From NCBI RefSeq assembly GCF_018413465.1, contig NZ_JAHCDK010000001.1, positions 372,001 through 436,000 of the forward strand: DNA of 64,000 bases, in the 5' to 3' direction. Source of the DNA: Flavobacterium sp. CYK-55 (GTDB taxonomy: Bacteria > Bacteroidota > Bacteroidia > Flavobacteriales > Flavobacteriaceae). Numbering within the stretch: the stretch's first letter is position 1; each line of letters begins with the position of its first letter. The notes under the pieces are model-generated. The model saw nothing but the letters and a program-made list of their open reading frames with translations. It searched no databases and had not been told where the DNA came from. A program made the translations under genes and the position numbers. Positions 28,561-36,373 of the stretch are shown piece after piece.

Positions 28561-28595
28561 TTAACGTAAAAAAAACCATTTTAGTTTTACGTTAA
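28561..28595. repeat. Perfect 11-bp inverted repeat downstream of the tRNA gene
   Basis: TTAACGTAAAA at 28561-28571 pairs exactly with TTTTACGTTAA at 28585-28595. It abuts the tRNA terminator and may reinforce it or end transcription from the other side. The rest of 28450-28560 is AT-rich with no gene. Confidence 0.6.
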
Positions 28596-28626
28596 AAAAA
28601 AAGACTCTCATACAAAGAAAGTCTTC
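28593..28626 (-). terminator. Terminator of the tRNA gene
   Basis: On the minus strand AAGACTTTC pairs with GAGAGTCTT (one T-G pair) around a 7-base loop and is followed by a run of T. Confidence 0.8.
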
Positions 28627-28630
28627 TTAG

Positions 28631-28704
28631 TGGTCCCACTTGGAATCGAACCAAGCACCTACTGATTATGAGTCAGTTGCTCTAACCGAATGAGCTATAG
28701 GACC
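28631..28704 (-). tRNA. tRNA with CAT anticodon (elongator Met or Ile2)
   Basis: A 74-base cloverleaf on the minus strand: acceptor GGTCCTA paired with TGGGACC, D-arm with AGCTC and GGTTAGAGC, anticodon stem ACTGA/TCAGT around a CTCATAA loop (anticodon CAT), T-arm with GGTTCGATTCC, discriminator A. CCA is not encoded. The CAT anticodon could be elongator methionine or the lysidine-modified minor isoleucine tRNA; the GC-rich acceptor is closer to the Ile2 type in my memory, but this is not decisive. It is not the initiator, since the first acceptor pair is intact. Confidence 0.9.
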
Positions 28705-28718
28705 TTTAAATTTGGTTG

Positions 28719-28749
28719 CAATATTAATGTTATTTTTATAACCCTGCAA
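28719..28749 (-). promoter_or_regulatory. Promoter of the tRNA gene
   Basis: On the minus strand TTG (28749-28747), a 20-base spacer and TAATATTG (28726-28719, seven of eight TAnnTTTG positions) end 15 bases before the tRNA. Confidence 0.6.
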
Positions 28750-28793
28750 CTATTTTTTTGGGCAAAATCAGTATTTGCGCGGGATATAACCGA

Positions 28794-29198
28794 TTACTCT
28801 AAAATTTCTTGACACAACTCAACCAAAACGCCCAAAGTATTTTTCGGATGCAAAAAAACTACTAATTTATTGTCGGCTCCTTTTTTGGGTTGTTCGTTCA
28901 AGACCACAAAACCTTCAGCTTTAAGGCGGGCAATTTCAGACACAATATCCGCTACATCAAAAGCAATATGGTGAATGCCTTCGCCGCGTTTTTCAATGAA
29001 TTTCGCAATCGGGCTTTCAGGATTTGTAGCTTCAAGCAACTCAATTTTATTCGGTCCACTCATAAAAAACGAAGTGTTGACGCCCTCACTTTCAACTGAC
29101 TCCATTTTATACGGTGGCTGACCCATGAGTTTTTCATAAACTTCATTGGCTGACTTTAAATCTTTTACGGCAATGCCGATGTGTTCAATTTTTCTCAT
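28794..29198 (-). CDS. mce: Methylmalonyl-CoA epimerase
   Basis: A 134-residue vicinal-oxygen-chelate (VOC) protein that interconverts the two epimers of methylmalonyl-CoA in propionate and branched-chain/odd-chain metabolism. The N-terminal KIEHIGIAVKDL with the first metal His, a middle EGIHHIAFDV with the second His, and a C-terminal FLHPKNTLGVLVELCQ with His and Glu ligands match the family. Length is typical. It stands alone, downstream of an intergenic repeat and upstream of the tRNA on the same strand. Confidence 0.92.
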   Translation of the reverse strand: MRKIEHIGIAVKDLKSANEVYEKLMGQPPYKMESVESEGVNTSFFMSGPNKIELLEATNPESPIAKFIEKRGEGIHHIAFDVADIVSEIARLKAEGFVVLNEQPKKGADNKLVVFLHPKNTLGVLVELCQEILE

Positions 29199-29248
29199 GC
29201 TTAATCACTGCTATTTTGATTTTATCCTGAAGTCAAAGATACAAATTT

Positions 29249-29397
29249 GCCCCTAGCCCTGATAGAGCCGATATCCTTTTACGAGGAACGAGCTAAAGAT
29301 TGCCTCTCAAAAATAATATTTAAAATTTTGTTTTCGGCCTATTCGCTTCGCTCGGGTTATACGAAAAGCAGGTTCCTGACCCCTAAAATGAACCTGC
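29249..29397. repeat. Flavobacterial intergenic repeat element (second type) with hairpin
   Basis: The 241-base gap between divergent mce and rbfA holds a GC-richer block starting GCCCCTAGCCCTGATAGA and containing ATCCTTTTACGAGGAACGAG and AAAGCAGG near its end. I recall this module order from abundant Flavobacterium intergenic repeats; this copy seems decayed. It ends in a perfect 8-bp inverted repeat, GCAGGTTC at 29368-29375 and GAACCTGC at 29390-29397. Confidence 0.5.
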
Positions 29398-29427
29398 AAC
29401 GACCGTGGCATACAAGTAAAAAAAACG

Positions 29428-29435
29428 TATTTTTG
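29428..29435 (+). promoter_or_regulatory. Candidate -7 element abutting the rbfA start
   Basis: TATTTTTG is an exact TAnnTTTG match ending five bases before the rbfA ATG, which would give a nearly leaderless mRNA. No TTG is seen at the normal spacing. Confidence 0.35.
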
Positions 29436-29439
29436 CGGC

Positions 29440-29832
29440 ATGGAAACAAATAGACAGAAAAAAATTGGCGGTGTAATTCAGCGCGATTTGGTAGATATTC
29501 TTCAAGGTGAGGTTCGTAAAAACAACATTACCAATCTGATTATTTCTGTATCAAAAGTAAGCGTCACCACTGATTTATCCATTGCATCGGTGTACTTGAG
29601 TATTTTTCCGCAAGACAAAGCGCCTGAAATTCTCGCTGCAGTAAAATCAAACGCACCGCTCATCAAACACGATTTGTCACAACGCGTTCGTTTGCAATTG
29701 CGCAAAGTGCCTAATTTAGTTTTCTTTATTGACGATTCGCTTGATTACATCGAAAAGATTGACCAAGCATTATCTGAAAAAGAAAACCCAATTGAAAACC
29801 GCGATCTGTTAATTCGCCGCAGAAAAGCTTAG
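29440..29832 (+). CDS. rbfA: 30S ribosome-binding factor RbfA
   Basis: A 130-residue ribosome assembly factor that binds 30S precursors and aids 16S rRNA 5' end maturation and cold adaptation. The KH-like domain is recognisable by RQKKIGGVIQRDLVDILQ, then SVSKVSVTTDLSIASVYLSI and a C-terminal VPNLVFFIDDSLDYIEKID. Length is normal. The next gene, a Lol-type permease, starts one base after the stop at a GTG, so the two are coupled. Confidence 0.93.
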   Translation: METNRQKKIGGVIQRDLVDILQGEVRKNNITNLIISVSKVSVTTDLSIASVYLSIFPQDKAPEILAAVKSNAPLIKHDLSQRVRLQLRKVPNLVFFIDDSLDYIEKIDQALSEKENPIENRDLLIRRRKA

Positions 29833-29833
29833 T

Positions 29834-31039
29834 GTGAATTTTCCGCTGTACATAGCCAAACGTTACCTCAAAAGCGCGAGTAAAAACAACGCGATCAACA
29901 TCATCAATGGCATTGCGGCACTCGGAGTAATTGTTGGTTCCATGGCTTTGTTTGTGGTTTTGTCGGTTTTTAGCGGACTCAAAGAATTCAGCCTTTCATT
30001 TACCAACGAATTTGATCCTGATTTAAAAATCACGAGCACCTTCGGAAAAACACTTCAAATAACTCCGGCGCAAGAAATCGGAATCAAAAAAATAAAAGGT
30101 TTAGCCTCAAGCAGCAAAATCATCGAAGAACGCGTTTTGTTTTTGTTTGATGGCAAAGAACAAGTTACCTATATAAAAGGTGTCGATTCTCTTTTTGAGC
30201 GGGTGAATCCGGTGCATAAAATAATGTATCAAGGCCAATGGCTTGAAAAGCACTCCAACCAAGTTGTGGTAGGTTATGGCATTTGCCAAAAACTCTCGAT
30301 GGGCTTGTTTGATTTTAACCACCCTTTTGAAGTTTTTGTCCCCAAAGCCGGACGCGGCGCCATTGAAAATCCCGATGAAGCCTTCAATCGATGCAAACTC
30401 GCACCGGTAGGCATATATGCTATTAATGAAGACCTCGACTCAAAATACGTCTTTGCCGATTTGACCTTAGCGCAAGCCTTGCTCGAATTTAAACCCAACC
30501 AAATTTCGGGTATTGAATGTAAACTCAAACCCGGCGCCAGTGAGCAAGCCGTGGTCAGCGAGCTTCAAAAGTTGTTTCCGAAAAACACCGCCATCAAAAC
30601 CCGGGCACAGCTCAACGAAAGTTTGTACCGAATGCTCAACACCGAGAATATTGCGGTGTATCTCATTTTTACCTTGGTGATTATTGTGGCTTTGTTCAAC
30701 TTGGTGGGCGCGCTGATTATGATGATTCTAGACAAAAAACACAACCTCAAAACGCTGTATAATTTGGGCGCTGAAGTCAAACATTTACGTTCTATTTTCA
30801 TGTTTCAAGGATCACTTTTAAGTATTGTGGGCGGCTGTATCGGACTGGTTTTAGGCATTGCGGTTGTCTTGCTGCAACAACAATTTCAATGGGTCATGAT
30901 TACGCCCAACTTGGCCTATCCGGTCGTTTTCTCGGTGCAGAATGTGTTATTGGTATTGGCCACCATCTCTGGTTTAGGCTTATTGGCCTCGTGGATTGCC
31001 TCAAGCCGAGTGACCAAAAAATTACTCGAACAATTTTAA
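29834..31039 (+). CDS. LolC/LolE-type ABC transporter permease (lipoprotein release)
   Basis: A 401-residue inner membrane protein of the FtsX/MacB permease superfamily. One membrane helix near residues 22-45 (after PLYIAKRYLKS), a large periplasmic domain (46-270), and three C-terminal helices (about 275-300, 320-345, 365-390) give the four-helix LolCE layout. In Gram-negative bacteria these permeases extract lipoproteins for transfer to the outer membrane. The GTG start one base after rbfA is supported by the conserved N-terminus NFPLYIAKRYL; the partner ATPase LolD is not in the window. A more general FtsX-family role is possible. Confidence 0.85.
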   Translation: MNFPLYIAKRYLKSASKNNAINIINGIAALGVIVGSMALFVVLSVFSGLKEFSLSFTNEFDPDLKITSTFGKTLQITPAQEIGIKKIKGLASSSKIIEERVLFLFDGKEQVTYIKGVDSLFERVNPVHKIMYQGQWLEKHSNQVVVGYGICQKLSMGLFDFNHPFEVFVPKAGRGAIENPDEAFNRCKLAPVGIYAINEDLDSKYVFADLTLAQALLEFKPNQISGIECKLKPGASEQAVVSELQKLFPKNTAIKTRAQLNESLYRMLNTENIAVYLIFTLVIIVALFNLVGALIMMILDKKHNLKTLYNLGAEVKHLRSIFMFQGSLLSIVGGCIGLVLGIAVVLLQQQFQWVMITPNLAYPVVFSVQNVLLVLATISGLGLLASWIASSRVTKKLLEQF

Positions 31040-31041
31040 TT

Positions 31042-31103
31042 GGGGCGCTGCCTGCGGCCCGGGTTTTTCGCGGTGCACGGCACCCAGCTGCAACCCCTAG
31101 CGC
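31042..31103. repeat. Flavobacterial intergenic repeat element, diverged copy 3 (inverted orientation)
   Basis: The GC-rich segment begins GGGGCGCTGCCTGCGG and ends CCCCTAGCGC. Read on the minus strand it parallels the elements at 6432-6546 and 32240-32336 (GCG-x-GAGGGG ... CCCG ... GGC-x-CGCCC), shorter and more diverged. It fills the gap between the convergent permease and dus genes. Confidence 0.45.
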
Positions 31104-31127
31104 GGCTTTAGCTTTCCGAACAACCTA

Positions 31128-32120
31128 TTACACAAACGAATAATCGGCAAACGCTTTCGAGATTTCGTCAAATGCGCGGTACAAATCATCTTTGTTGTCT
31201 AAGGTGACTAATTTGTGTCGGTATTCTTTAAAGTGCGAGATTCCTCTAAAATAATTGGTATAATGACGACGGGTTTCAACAATTCCGGTCCATTCGCCTT
31301 TCCATTCCATAGCCCAAGTCAAATGATTGCGCGCGGCATCAATACGATCTTGCATACTCGGCGGCGGTAGTTTCTCACCGGTTTTTGCGTAGTGTTTGAT
31401 TTCGTTAAAAATCCACGGATAACCAATCGCGGCGCGGCCAATCATGATGCCATCCACTCCGTAGCGATTTTTGTAATCAAGCGCTTTCTCCACCGAATCA
31501 ATATCGCCATTGCCAAAAATCGGAATCTTAATCCGCGGATTGTTTTTAACGCGCGCTATGTGCGACCAATCGGCTTCGCCTTTATATAATTGCGCGCGCG
31601 TTCGCCCGTGAATTGACAAGGCTTGTACGCCCACATCTTGCAAACGCTCGGCTACTTCGTCAATGTTGATCATGTTTTCGTCCCAACCCAAACGCGTTTT
31701 GACCGTGACCGGCAAATGCGTTCCGCGAATTACCGCTTCGGTAAGTCTGACCATCAAATCAACATCTTTTAAAACCGCAGCTCCGGCGCCTTTGCAAACC
31801 ACTTTTTTAACTGGACAACCAAAATTAATATCAATCAAATCCGGATTCACCGTTGAGACAATTTTGGACGAAAGCCCCATGGCTTCTTCGTCTCCGCCAA
31901 AAATCTGTATGCCCACCGGACGCTCGTAGTCAAAAATATCGAGCTTTTGTTTGCTTTTAATGGCATCGCGAATCAGCCCTTCAGACGAGATAAATTCGCT
32001 AAACATCAAATCGGCTCCGTGGGTTTTGCACAAACGACGAAACGGCGGATCGCTCACGTCTTCCATAGGTGCCAACAACAACGGGAATTCGGGTAATTCT
32101 ATGTTTCCGATTTTGATCAT
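31128..32120 (-). CDS. dusB: tRNA-dihydrouridine synthase (DusB-like)
   Basis: A 330-residue FMN enzyme that reduces uridine to dihydrouridine in the D-loop of tRNAs. The TIM barrel starts with LLAPMEDVSDPPFRRLC, the catalytic Cys is in DINFGCPVKKVVCKGAGAA near residue 100, and the FMN-binding GNGDIDS and DGIMIGRAAIGYPWIF blocks are intact. The C-terminal helical RNA-recruitment domain is present. Assignment to the DusB clade over other Dus types is by overall similarity and moderately sure. Confidence 0.92.
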   Translation of the reverse strand: MIKIGNIELPEFPLLLAPMEDVSDPPFRRLCKTHGADLMFSEFISSEGLIRDAIKSKQKLDIFDYERPVGIQIFGGDEEAMGLSSKIVSTVNPDLIDINFGCPVKKVVCKGAGAAVLKDVDLMVRLTEAVIRGTHLPVTVKTRLGWDENMINIDEVAERLQDVGVQALSIHGRTRAQLYKGEADWSHIARVKNNPRIKIPIFGNGDIDSVEKALDYKNRYGVDGIMIGRAAIGYPWIFNEIKHYAKTGEKLPPPSMQDRIDAARNHLTWAMEWKGEWTGIVETRRHYTNYFRGISHFKEYRHKLVTLDNKDDLYRAFDEISKAFADYSFV

Positions 32121-32239
32121 GGCGCAAAAGTAAGTTTTTTTGAGTTACAGAAAAACTTGACACCTCTTTGATGTGTTTTATTCTTTTATTTATTAGGGCT
32201 TTGAGGCTGATGAAGTTTGGACTATATTTGCAGCCAAGT

Positions 32240-32336
32240 GCGTGAGGGGCAGCAGCGGCATCCTTGGGTGGCGCAAAGCAGAACCCAAGATACAGCGAAT
32301 GACCCGACCCGAGGAAGTATGACGAGGGGCACGCCC
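32240..32336. repeat. Flavobacterial intergenic repeat element, copy 2
   Basis: Starts GCGTGAGGGGCAGCAGCGGC and ends CCCGACCC ... GGGGCACGCCC, the same end blocks as 6432-6546. Its centre has an inverted repeat, CTTGGGT at 32263-32269 and ACCCAAG at 32283-32289, flanked by the module AGCAGCGGCATC and GATACAGCG that I recall from other Flavobacterium copies. It lies in the 257-base divergent gap between dus and lepA, 41 bases before lepA, and so may be part of the lepA leader. Confidence 0.6.
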
Positions 32337-32377
32337 AAAAAACAGCCTAAAAAAGGCGATTTGACCTTGTACTGAAG

Positions 32378-34174
32378 ATGAAGAACATTCGAAATTTTTG
32401 CATTATTGCACACATTGACCACGGCAAAAGCACCTTGGCCGACCGCTTGCTCGGGGCTACACAAACGGTAAGTGCTCGTGAAGAAAAAGCGCAATTGCTC
32501 GACAATATGGATTTGGAACGCGAGCGCGGGATTACCATCAAAAGCCACGCGATTCAGATGGAATACAAATACAAAGGCGAAGATTATATCTTGAATTTGA
32601 TTGATACGCCCGGGCACGTTGATTTCTCGTATGAAGTTTCGCGTTCGATAGCCGCTTGCGAAGGCGCGTTGTTGATTGTAGATGCGGCGCAGAGTATTCA
32701 GGCGCAAACCATCTCAAACTTGTATTTGGCTTTAGAGAATGATTTAGAGATTATTCCGGTGCTCAACAAAGTGGATTTGCCCAGTGCGAACCCTGAAGAA
32801 GTAAGCGATGACATTGTGGACTTGCTGGGTTGTAAATTAGAAGAAATTATCCACGCTTCGGGTAAAACCGGTTTTGGCGTTGAAAATATTTTGGCCGCCA
32901 TTATTGAGCGTATTCCGGCTCCGAAAGGCGATGCGCAAGAACCGCTTCAAGCGCTGATTTTTGACAGTGTTTATAATCCGTTTCGCGGCATTGAAGTTAT
33001 TTTTAGAGTCGTGAACGGCGAGATTAAAAAAGGTCAGAAAATTAAATTTATGGCCACCGGAAACGAATATTTTGCGGATGAAGTAGGAACTTTGAAACTT
33101 AATCAGGTTCCGAAAAATGTGATTTCAACCGGCGATGTAGGTTATTTGATTTCGGGTATTAAAGAAGCCAAAGAAGTCAAAGTTGGTGACACCATTACCG
33201 ATGCCAAAACGCCAACCACCAATATGATTACCGGTTTTGAAGATGTGAAACCGATGGTTTTTGCCGGGATTTATCCGGTAGATACCGAAGATTATGAAGA
33301 GTTGCGCAACTCTATGGAGAAATTGCAACTCAACGATGCTTCGCTGGTTTTTGCTGCCGAGAGTTCTGCGGCTTTGGGCTTTGGTTTTAGATGTGGTTTC
33401 TTGGGCATGTTGCACATGGAAATCATTCAAGAGCGATTGGAGCGCGAGTTCAATATGACCGTGATCACAACGGTTCCAAACGTTTCGTATTTGGCGTATA
33501 CCAAAAAAGACATTGATGTGCCCATTGTGGTGAACAACCCTTCGGATTTGCCCGAACCTTCAAGGCTTGATCGCGTTGAAGAACCTTTTATCAAAGCAAC
33601 CATCATTACCAAATCAGACTATGTGGGCAATGTGATGAGTTTGTGTATTGAAAAAAGAGGTATTATCACCAACCAAACTTATTTGACTACTGAGCGTGTT
33701 GAACTCAATTTTGATATGCCGCTGGCCGAAATTGTATTTGATTTTTACGATCGTTTGAAAACCGTTTCTAAAGGATATGCTTCGTTTGATTATCATCCGA
33801 TTGGCATGCGCGCCTCTAACTTGGTAAAAGTGGATGTTTTGTTAAACGGCAATGGTGTTGATGCGCTTTCGGCTTTGATTCATGCCGACAACGCTTATAA
33901 CATCGGGAAGAAAATGACCGAAAAACTCAAAGAACTCATACCGCGTCAGCAGTTTGATATTCCGATTCAGGCGGCGATTGGTGCCAAAATCATCGCGCGT
34001 GAAACCGTAAAAGCGCTTAGAAAAGACGTTACGGCCAAATGTTACGGCGGTGATATTTCACGTAAAAGAAAACTTCTTGAGAAACAGAAAAAAGGTAAAA
34101 AGAGAATGCGTCAAGTAGGAAATGTTGAAATTCCGCAAGAAGCATTTATGGCAGTTCTAAAGCTGAATGATTAA
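32378..34174 (+). CDS. lepA: Elongation factor 4 (LepA)
   Basis: A 598-residue translational GTPase that binds ribosomes and affects initiation or back-translocation under stress. G1 is [10 protein letters not shown] near residue 10-20, G2 RERGITI, G3 DTPGHVDF near 79-86, G4 NKVD near 131-134, followed by EF-G-like domains and the unique LepA C-terminal domain ([12 protein letters not shown] type block, seen as [20 protein letters not shown]). Length is exactly in the family range. A terminator follows. Confidence 0.97.
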   Translation: MKNIRNFCIIAHIDHGKSTLADRLLGATQTVSAREEKAQLLDNMDLERERGITIKSHAIQMEYKYKGEDYILNLIDTPGHVDFSYEVSRSIAACEGALLIVDAAQSIQAQTISNLYLALENDLEIIPVLNKVDLPSANPEEVSDDIVDLLGCKLEEIIHASGKTGFGVENILAAIIERIPAPKGDAQEPLQALIFDSVYNPFRGIEVIFRVVNGEIKKGQKIKFMATGNEYFADEVGTLKLNQVPKNVISTGDVGYLISGIKEAKEVKVGDTITDAKTPTTNMITGFEDVKPMVFAGIYPVDTEDYEELRNSMEKLQLNDASLVFAAESSAALGFGFRCGFLGMLHMEIIQERLEREFNMTVITTVPNVSYLAYTKKDIDVPIVVNNPSDLPEPSRLDRVEEPFIKATIITKSDYVGNVMSLCIEKRGIITNQTYLTTERVELNFDMPLAEIVFDFYDRLKTVSKGYASFDYHPIGMRASNLVKVDVLLNGNGVDALSALIHADNAYNIGKKMTEKLKELIPRQQFDIPIQAAIGAKIIARETVKALRKDVTAKCYGGDISRKRKLLEKQKKGKKRMRQVGNVEIPQEAFMAVLKLND

Positions 34175-34207
34175 TAAGCAGCTGAGTTGCTGAGTGCCAA
34201 AGATAAG

Positions 34208-34240
34208 AAAGCCCGATGATGAAAGTTGTCGGGCTTTTTG
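34208..34240 (+). terminator. Terminator after lepA
   Basis: AAAGCCCGA at 34208-34216 pairs with TCGGGCTTT at 34229-34237, then more T. Confidence 0.85.
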
Positions 34241-34254
34241 TTAGGCATTATTTA

Positions 34255-34286
34255 TTGTAATAAACTAGCCAAACTTTGTAACTTTA
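34255..34286 (+). promoter_or_regulatory. thiL: Candidate promoter of thiL
   Basis: TTG at 34255-34257, a 21-base spacer and TAACTTTA at 34279-34286 (seven of eight TAnnTTTG positions). Transcription would start a few bases later, just before the octamer array, so the array would lie in the 5' untranslated region. Confidence 0.5.
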
Positions 34287-34303
34287 CCGCTCAAATTTAC
34301 AAG

Positions 34304-34374
34304 AGGCTCTCAGGCTCTCAGGCTCTCAGGCTCTCAGGCTCTCAGGCTCTCAGGCTCTCAGGCTCTCAGGCTCT
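34304..34374 (+). repeat. Octanucleotide tandem array AGGCTCTC, about 8.9 copies, in the thiL leader
   Basis: Eight perfect copies of AGGCTCTC plus seven bases of a ninth run without a single mismatch. The array ends 12 bases before the thiL start codon. Such a perfect short-unit array is prone to strand slippage. An 8-base unit is not a multiple of three but does not lie in a coding frame here, so copy number would alter leader length or structure and not the protein. Confidence 0.98.
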
Positions 34375-34386
34375 AAAAAATAAAAA

Positions 34387-35433
34387 ATGTTAGAAGATAA
34401 AAACCCACAGCGCACCAACTTGGCACAATTAGGCGAGTTTGGTTTGATTGATCATTTGACGCGTCATTTTGAAATGCAACAACCTTCAACCCAAAAAGGC
34501 ATTGGCGATGATGCGGCGGTGTTGGATTTTGCCGGCAAAAAAACGGTCATCTCAACCGACTTGCTCATTGAAGGCGTACATTTTGACTTGGCCTATATGC
34601 CGCTCAAACATTTGGGTTATAAAGCTGTTGTGGTGAACCTTTCTGACATTTGCGCCATGAACGCTCAGCCGACTCAAATTACCGTTTCGGTGGCGGTTTC
34701 AAACAGATTTCCGCTCGAAGCTTTAGAAGAATTATATGCCGGAATTACGCTCGCGGCGCAAAAATATAAAGTTGATGTGGTGGGCGGCGATACGACTTCA
34801 TCTCAAAAAGGATTGATATTGAGCATTACGGCTTTGGGCGTGGCTCAAGACGAGGAATTGGTGTATAGAAATACCGCCAAAGCCAATGATTTGCTGGTCG
34901 TCAGTGGTGATTTAGGCGCAGCTTATATGGGTTTGCAAGTTTTAGAACGCGAAAAGCAAGTGTTTCAAGTGAATCCGAATGCACAACCTGATTTATCGAC
35001 GTATGCTTATTTGGTAGAGCGTCAACTCAAACCTGAGGCGCGCACTGACATCAGAACTTTGTTGCATGCGCTCGAAGTAAAACCAACCTCGATGATTGAT
35101 ATTTCAGACGGACTATCGTCAGAAATCATGCATTTGTGCAAGCAATCGGGCGTGGGTTGTAATTTATATGAAGATAAATTGCCCATTGACCCGCAATTCA
35201 TCAGCACTTGTGAAGAGTTCAACTTAGATGCAACAACCATTGCCATCAACGGCGGTGAAGATTACGAATTGTTGTTTACGATGAGCATGAACGATTTTGA
35301 TAAAATCAAAGCCAATCCGGACTTGACCATCATTGGACACATGACCGAGGCGGCAGAAGGCATACATTTAGTTACCAGAGCCAACACTAAAATTCCACTC
35401 AAGGCGCGCGGTTGGGATGCACTCAGCGAATAA
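34387..35433 (+). CDS. thiL: Thiamine-monophosphate kinase
   Basis: A 348-residue enzyme that phosphorylates thiamine monophosphate to the active cofactor thiamine pyrophosphate. The N-terminal GIGDDAAVLDFAGKKTVISTDLLIEGVHFDL block carries ATP and Mg ligands; NLSDICAMNAQP and VVGGDTTSS follow near 78-140, and SMIDISDGLSSEIMHL and GGEDYELLFTM in the C-terminal half complete the fold. The ATG at 34387 is followed by a family-like helix. Its leader carries a perfect tandem octamer array. Confidence 0.95.
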   Translation: MLEDKNPQRTNLAQLGEFGLIDHLTRHFEMQQPSTQKGIGDDAAVLDFAGKKTVISTDLLIEGVHFDLAYMPLKHLGYKAVVVNLSDICAMNAQPTQITVSVAVSNRFPLEALEELYAGITLAAQKYKVDVVGGDTTSSQKGLILSITALGVAQDEELVYRNTAKANDLLVVSGDLGAAYMGLQVLEREKQVFQVNPNAQPDLSTYAYLVERQLKPEARTDIRTLLHALEVKPTSMIDISDGLSSEIMHLCKQSGVGCNLYEDKLPIDPQFISTCEEFNLDATTIAINGGEDYELLFTMSMNDFDKIKANPDLTIIGHMTEAAEGIHLVTRANTKIPLKARGWDALSE

Positions 35434-35455
35434 TACATCTTTGATTTATAGACAT

Positions 35456-35490
35456 AAAAAAAGCGGCACTCCCTAATTTGCCGCTTTTTC
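35456..35490 (+). terminator. Terminator after thiL
   Basis: AAAGCGGCA pairs with TGCCGCTTT around a 10-base loop (stems about 35460-35468 and 35479-35487), followed by T. Confidence 0.85.
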
Positions 35491-35630
35491 TATATGTTGT
35501 AGTGAAGATTTTAAAGTTTTTTGTTTGGGGCAAAAAAGGCGAATCAAAAGCACTACTTTGTGTTTTTATGTTTACGACTACTACCTCGTTAAACATATGG
35601 CTAAATTAATACATGCCTCTTGATACTCGT

Positions 35631-35695
35631 CTGTGGTTTCCCTCAAAACTCATTACGGTTTCCCGCATTTTTGATTACGGCTTTCCGCAATAAAC
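35631..35695. repeat. Three degenerate ~22-bp direct repeats after the response-regulator gene
   Basis: Three consecutive units share GG-TTTCC-C: 35631-35651 (CTGTGGTTTCCCTC...), 35652-35673 (ATTACGGTTTCCCGC...) and 35674-35695 (ATTACGGCTTTCCGC...). On the minus strand the core reads GCGGGAAACCGTAAT. The spacing is about two helical turns. They abut the stop codon of the response regulator. Nothing else is visible in 35491-35630. Confidence 0.6.
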
Positions 35696-36363
35696 TATAA
35701 AAGTCCTTTGTTTTTGGCTTCTCGGATCAAATCAATATCACTTCCGCCTTTGATTTCAAGTAAATCTTTTAAATGTAATTTTCGTTTTTCGACCGCGCTT
35801 AATGACAGCGGAACATATTGCGGAATGTCTTTGGTTTTGACCCCTTTTGAAAGTTGAAATAGAATTTGTTTGTCAAAAGCATCAATCTCAATGTTGTCGT
35901 ATTGAATTTGACTCACCAATCGAACAACTGTTTGACTGTAATAATTCTCGTCTTTGAGGATTTTGTCAAAAGCCAATAAGAGTTCGTCAAAAGTCAAATC
36001 ATTTTTAATAACCAATCCGTTCGGGTTGATGTTTTTGATGATGGTGTTGATTTTAAGCAACTCGGTATGCATGGTGAGCAAAATGATTTTGCAATCAGGC
36101 ATTTGTTGTTTGATGAGCTGAGCCAAATCTTCACCCGAGAAAATTCCTTTTTCTTCATAAGTAGGCATACTCAAATCAAAGAAAGCGATTCCGAAAGGCT
36201 CGGTGGCTTCAGTAATGGCTTCATAACCAGTTTTGCAATCTTTGGCTTGGGTAATAGAAAATTCGTAGATGCCTTTTGAATTATATCCTTTGATTGCGTT
36301 TTTATAGGCCTCAATGATAAAAGGATGGTCGTCAACAATGAGAATATTAATCGATGTAGCCAT
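35695..36363 (-). CDS. Response regulator, receiver plus C-terminal HTH (LuxR-like), pair 1
   Basis: A 222-residue regulator. The receiver domain (1-130) has the acid pair Asp11-Asp12, phosphoacceptor Asp63 in IAFFDLSMP and Lys120 in GLVIKND, so it appears phosphorylatable. The C-terminal part (about 155-200, FDKQILFQLSKGVKTKDIPQ and LSLSAVEKRKLHL) looks like a diverged GerE/LuxR-type helix-turn-helix. A 12-residue insert after the phosphorylation site (TYEEKGIFSG) is shared with the paralogue at 38481. It starts ten bases after the partner kinase gene, so the pair is cotranscribed. Confidence 0.88.
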   Translation of the reverse strand: MATSINILIVDDHPFIIEAYKNAIKGYNSKGIYEFSITQAKDCKTGYEAITEATEPFGIAFFDLSMPTYEEKGIFSGEDLAQLIKQQMPDCKIILLTMHTELLKINTIIKNINPNGLVIKNDLTFDELLLAFDKILKDENYYSQTVVRLVSQIQYDNIEIDAFDKQILFQLSKGVKTKDIPQYVPLSLSAVEKRKLHLKDLLEIKGGSDIDLIREAKNKGLL

Positions 36364-36373
36364 AGTTCTTAGG

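Noticed and set aside
32222..32707. 161-codon minus-strand frame starting inside lepA and running through the repeat element
   Set aside because: It combines antisense lepA with GC-rich repeat sequence; no domain is seen.
34304..34374. Possible CRISPR or integration-site array at the GGCTCTCA repeats
   Set aside because: The unit is 8 bases, head to tail without spacers, so it is a microsatellite-like tandem array.
34241..34386. Thiamine pyrophosphate riboswitch upstream of thiL
   Set aside because: The leader lacks the CTGAGA and related conserved THI-box segments; it is mostly the octamer array.
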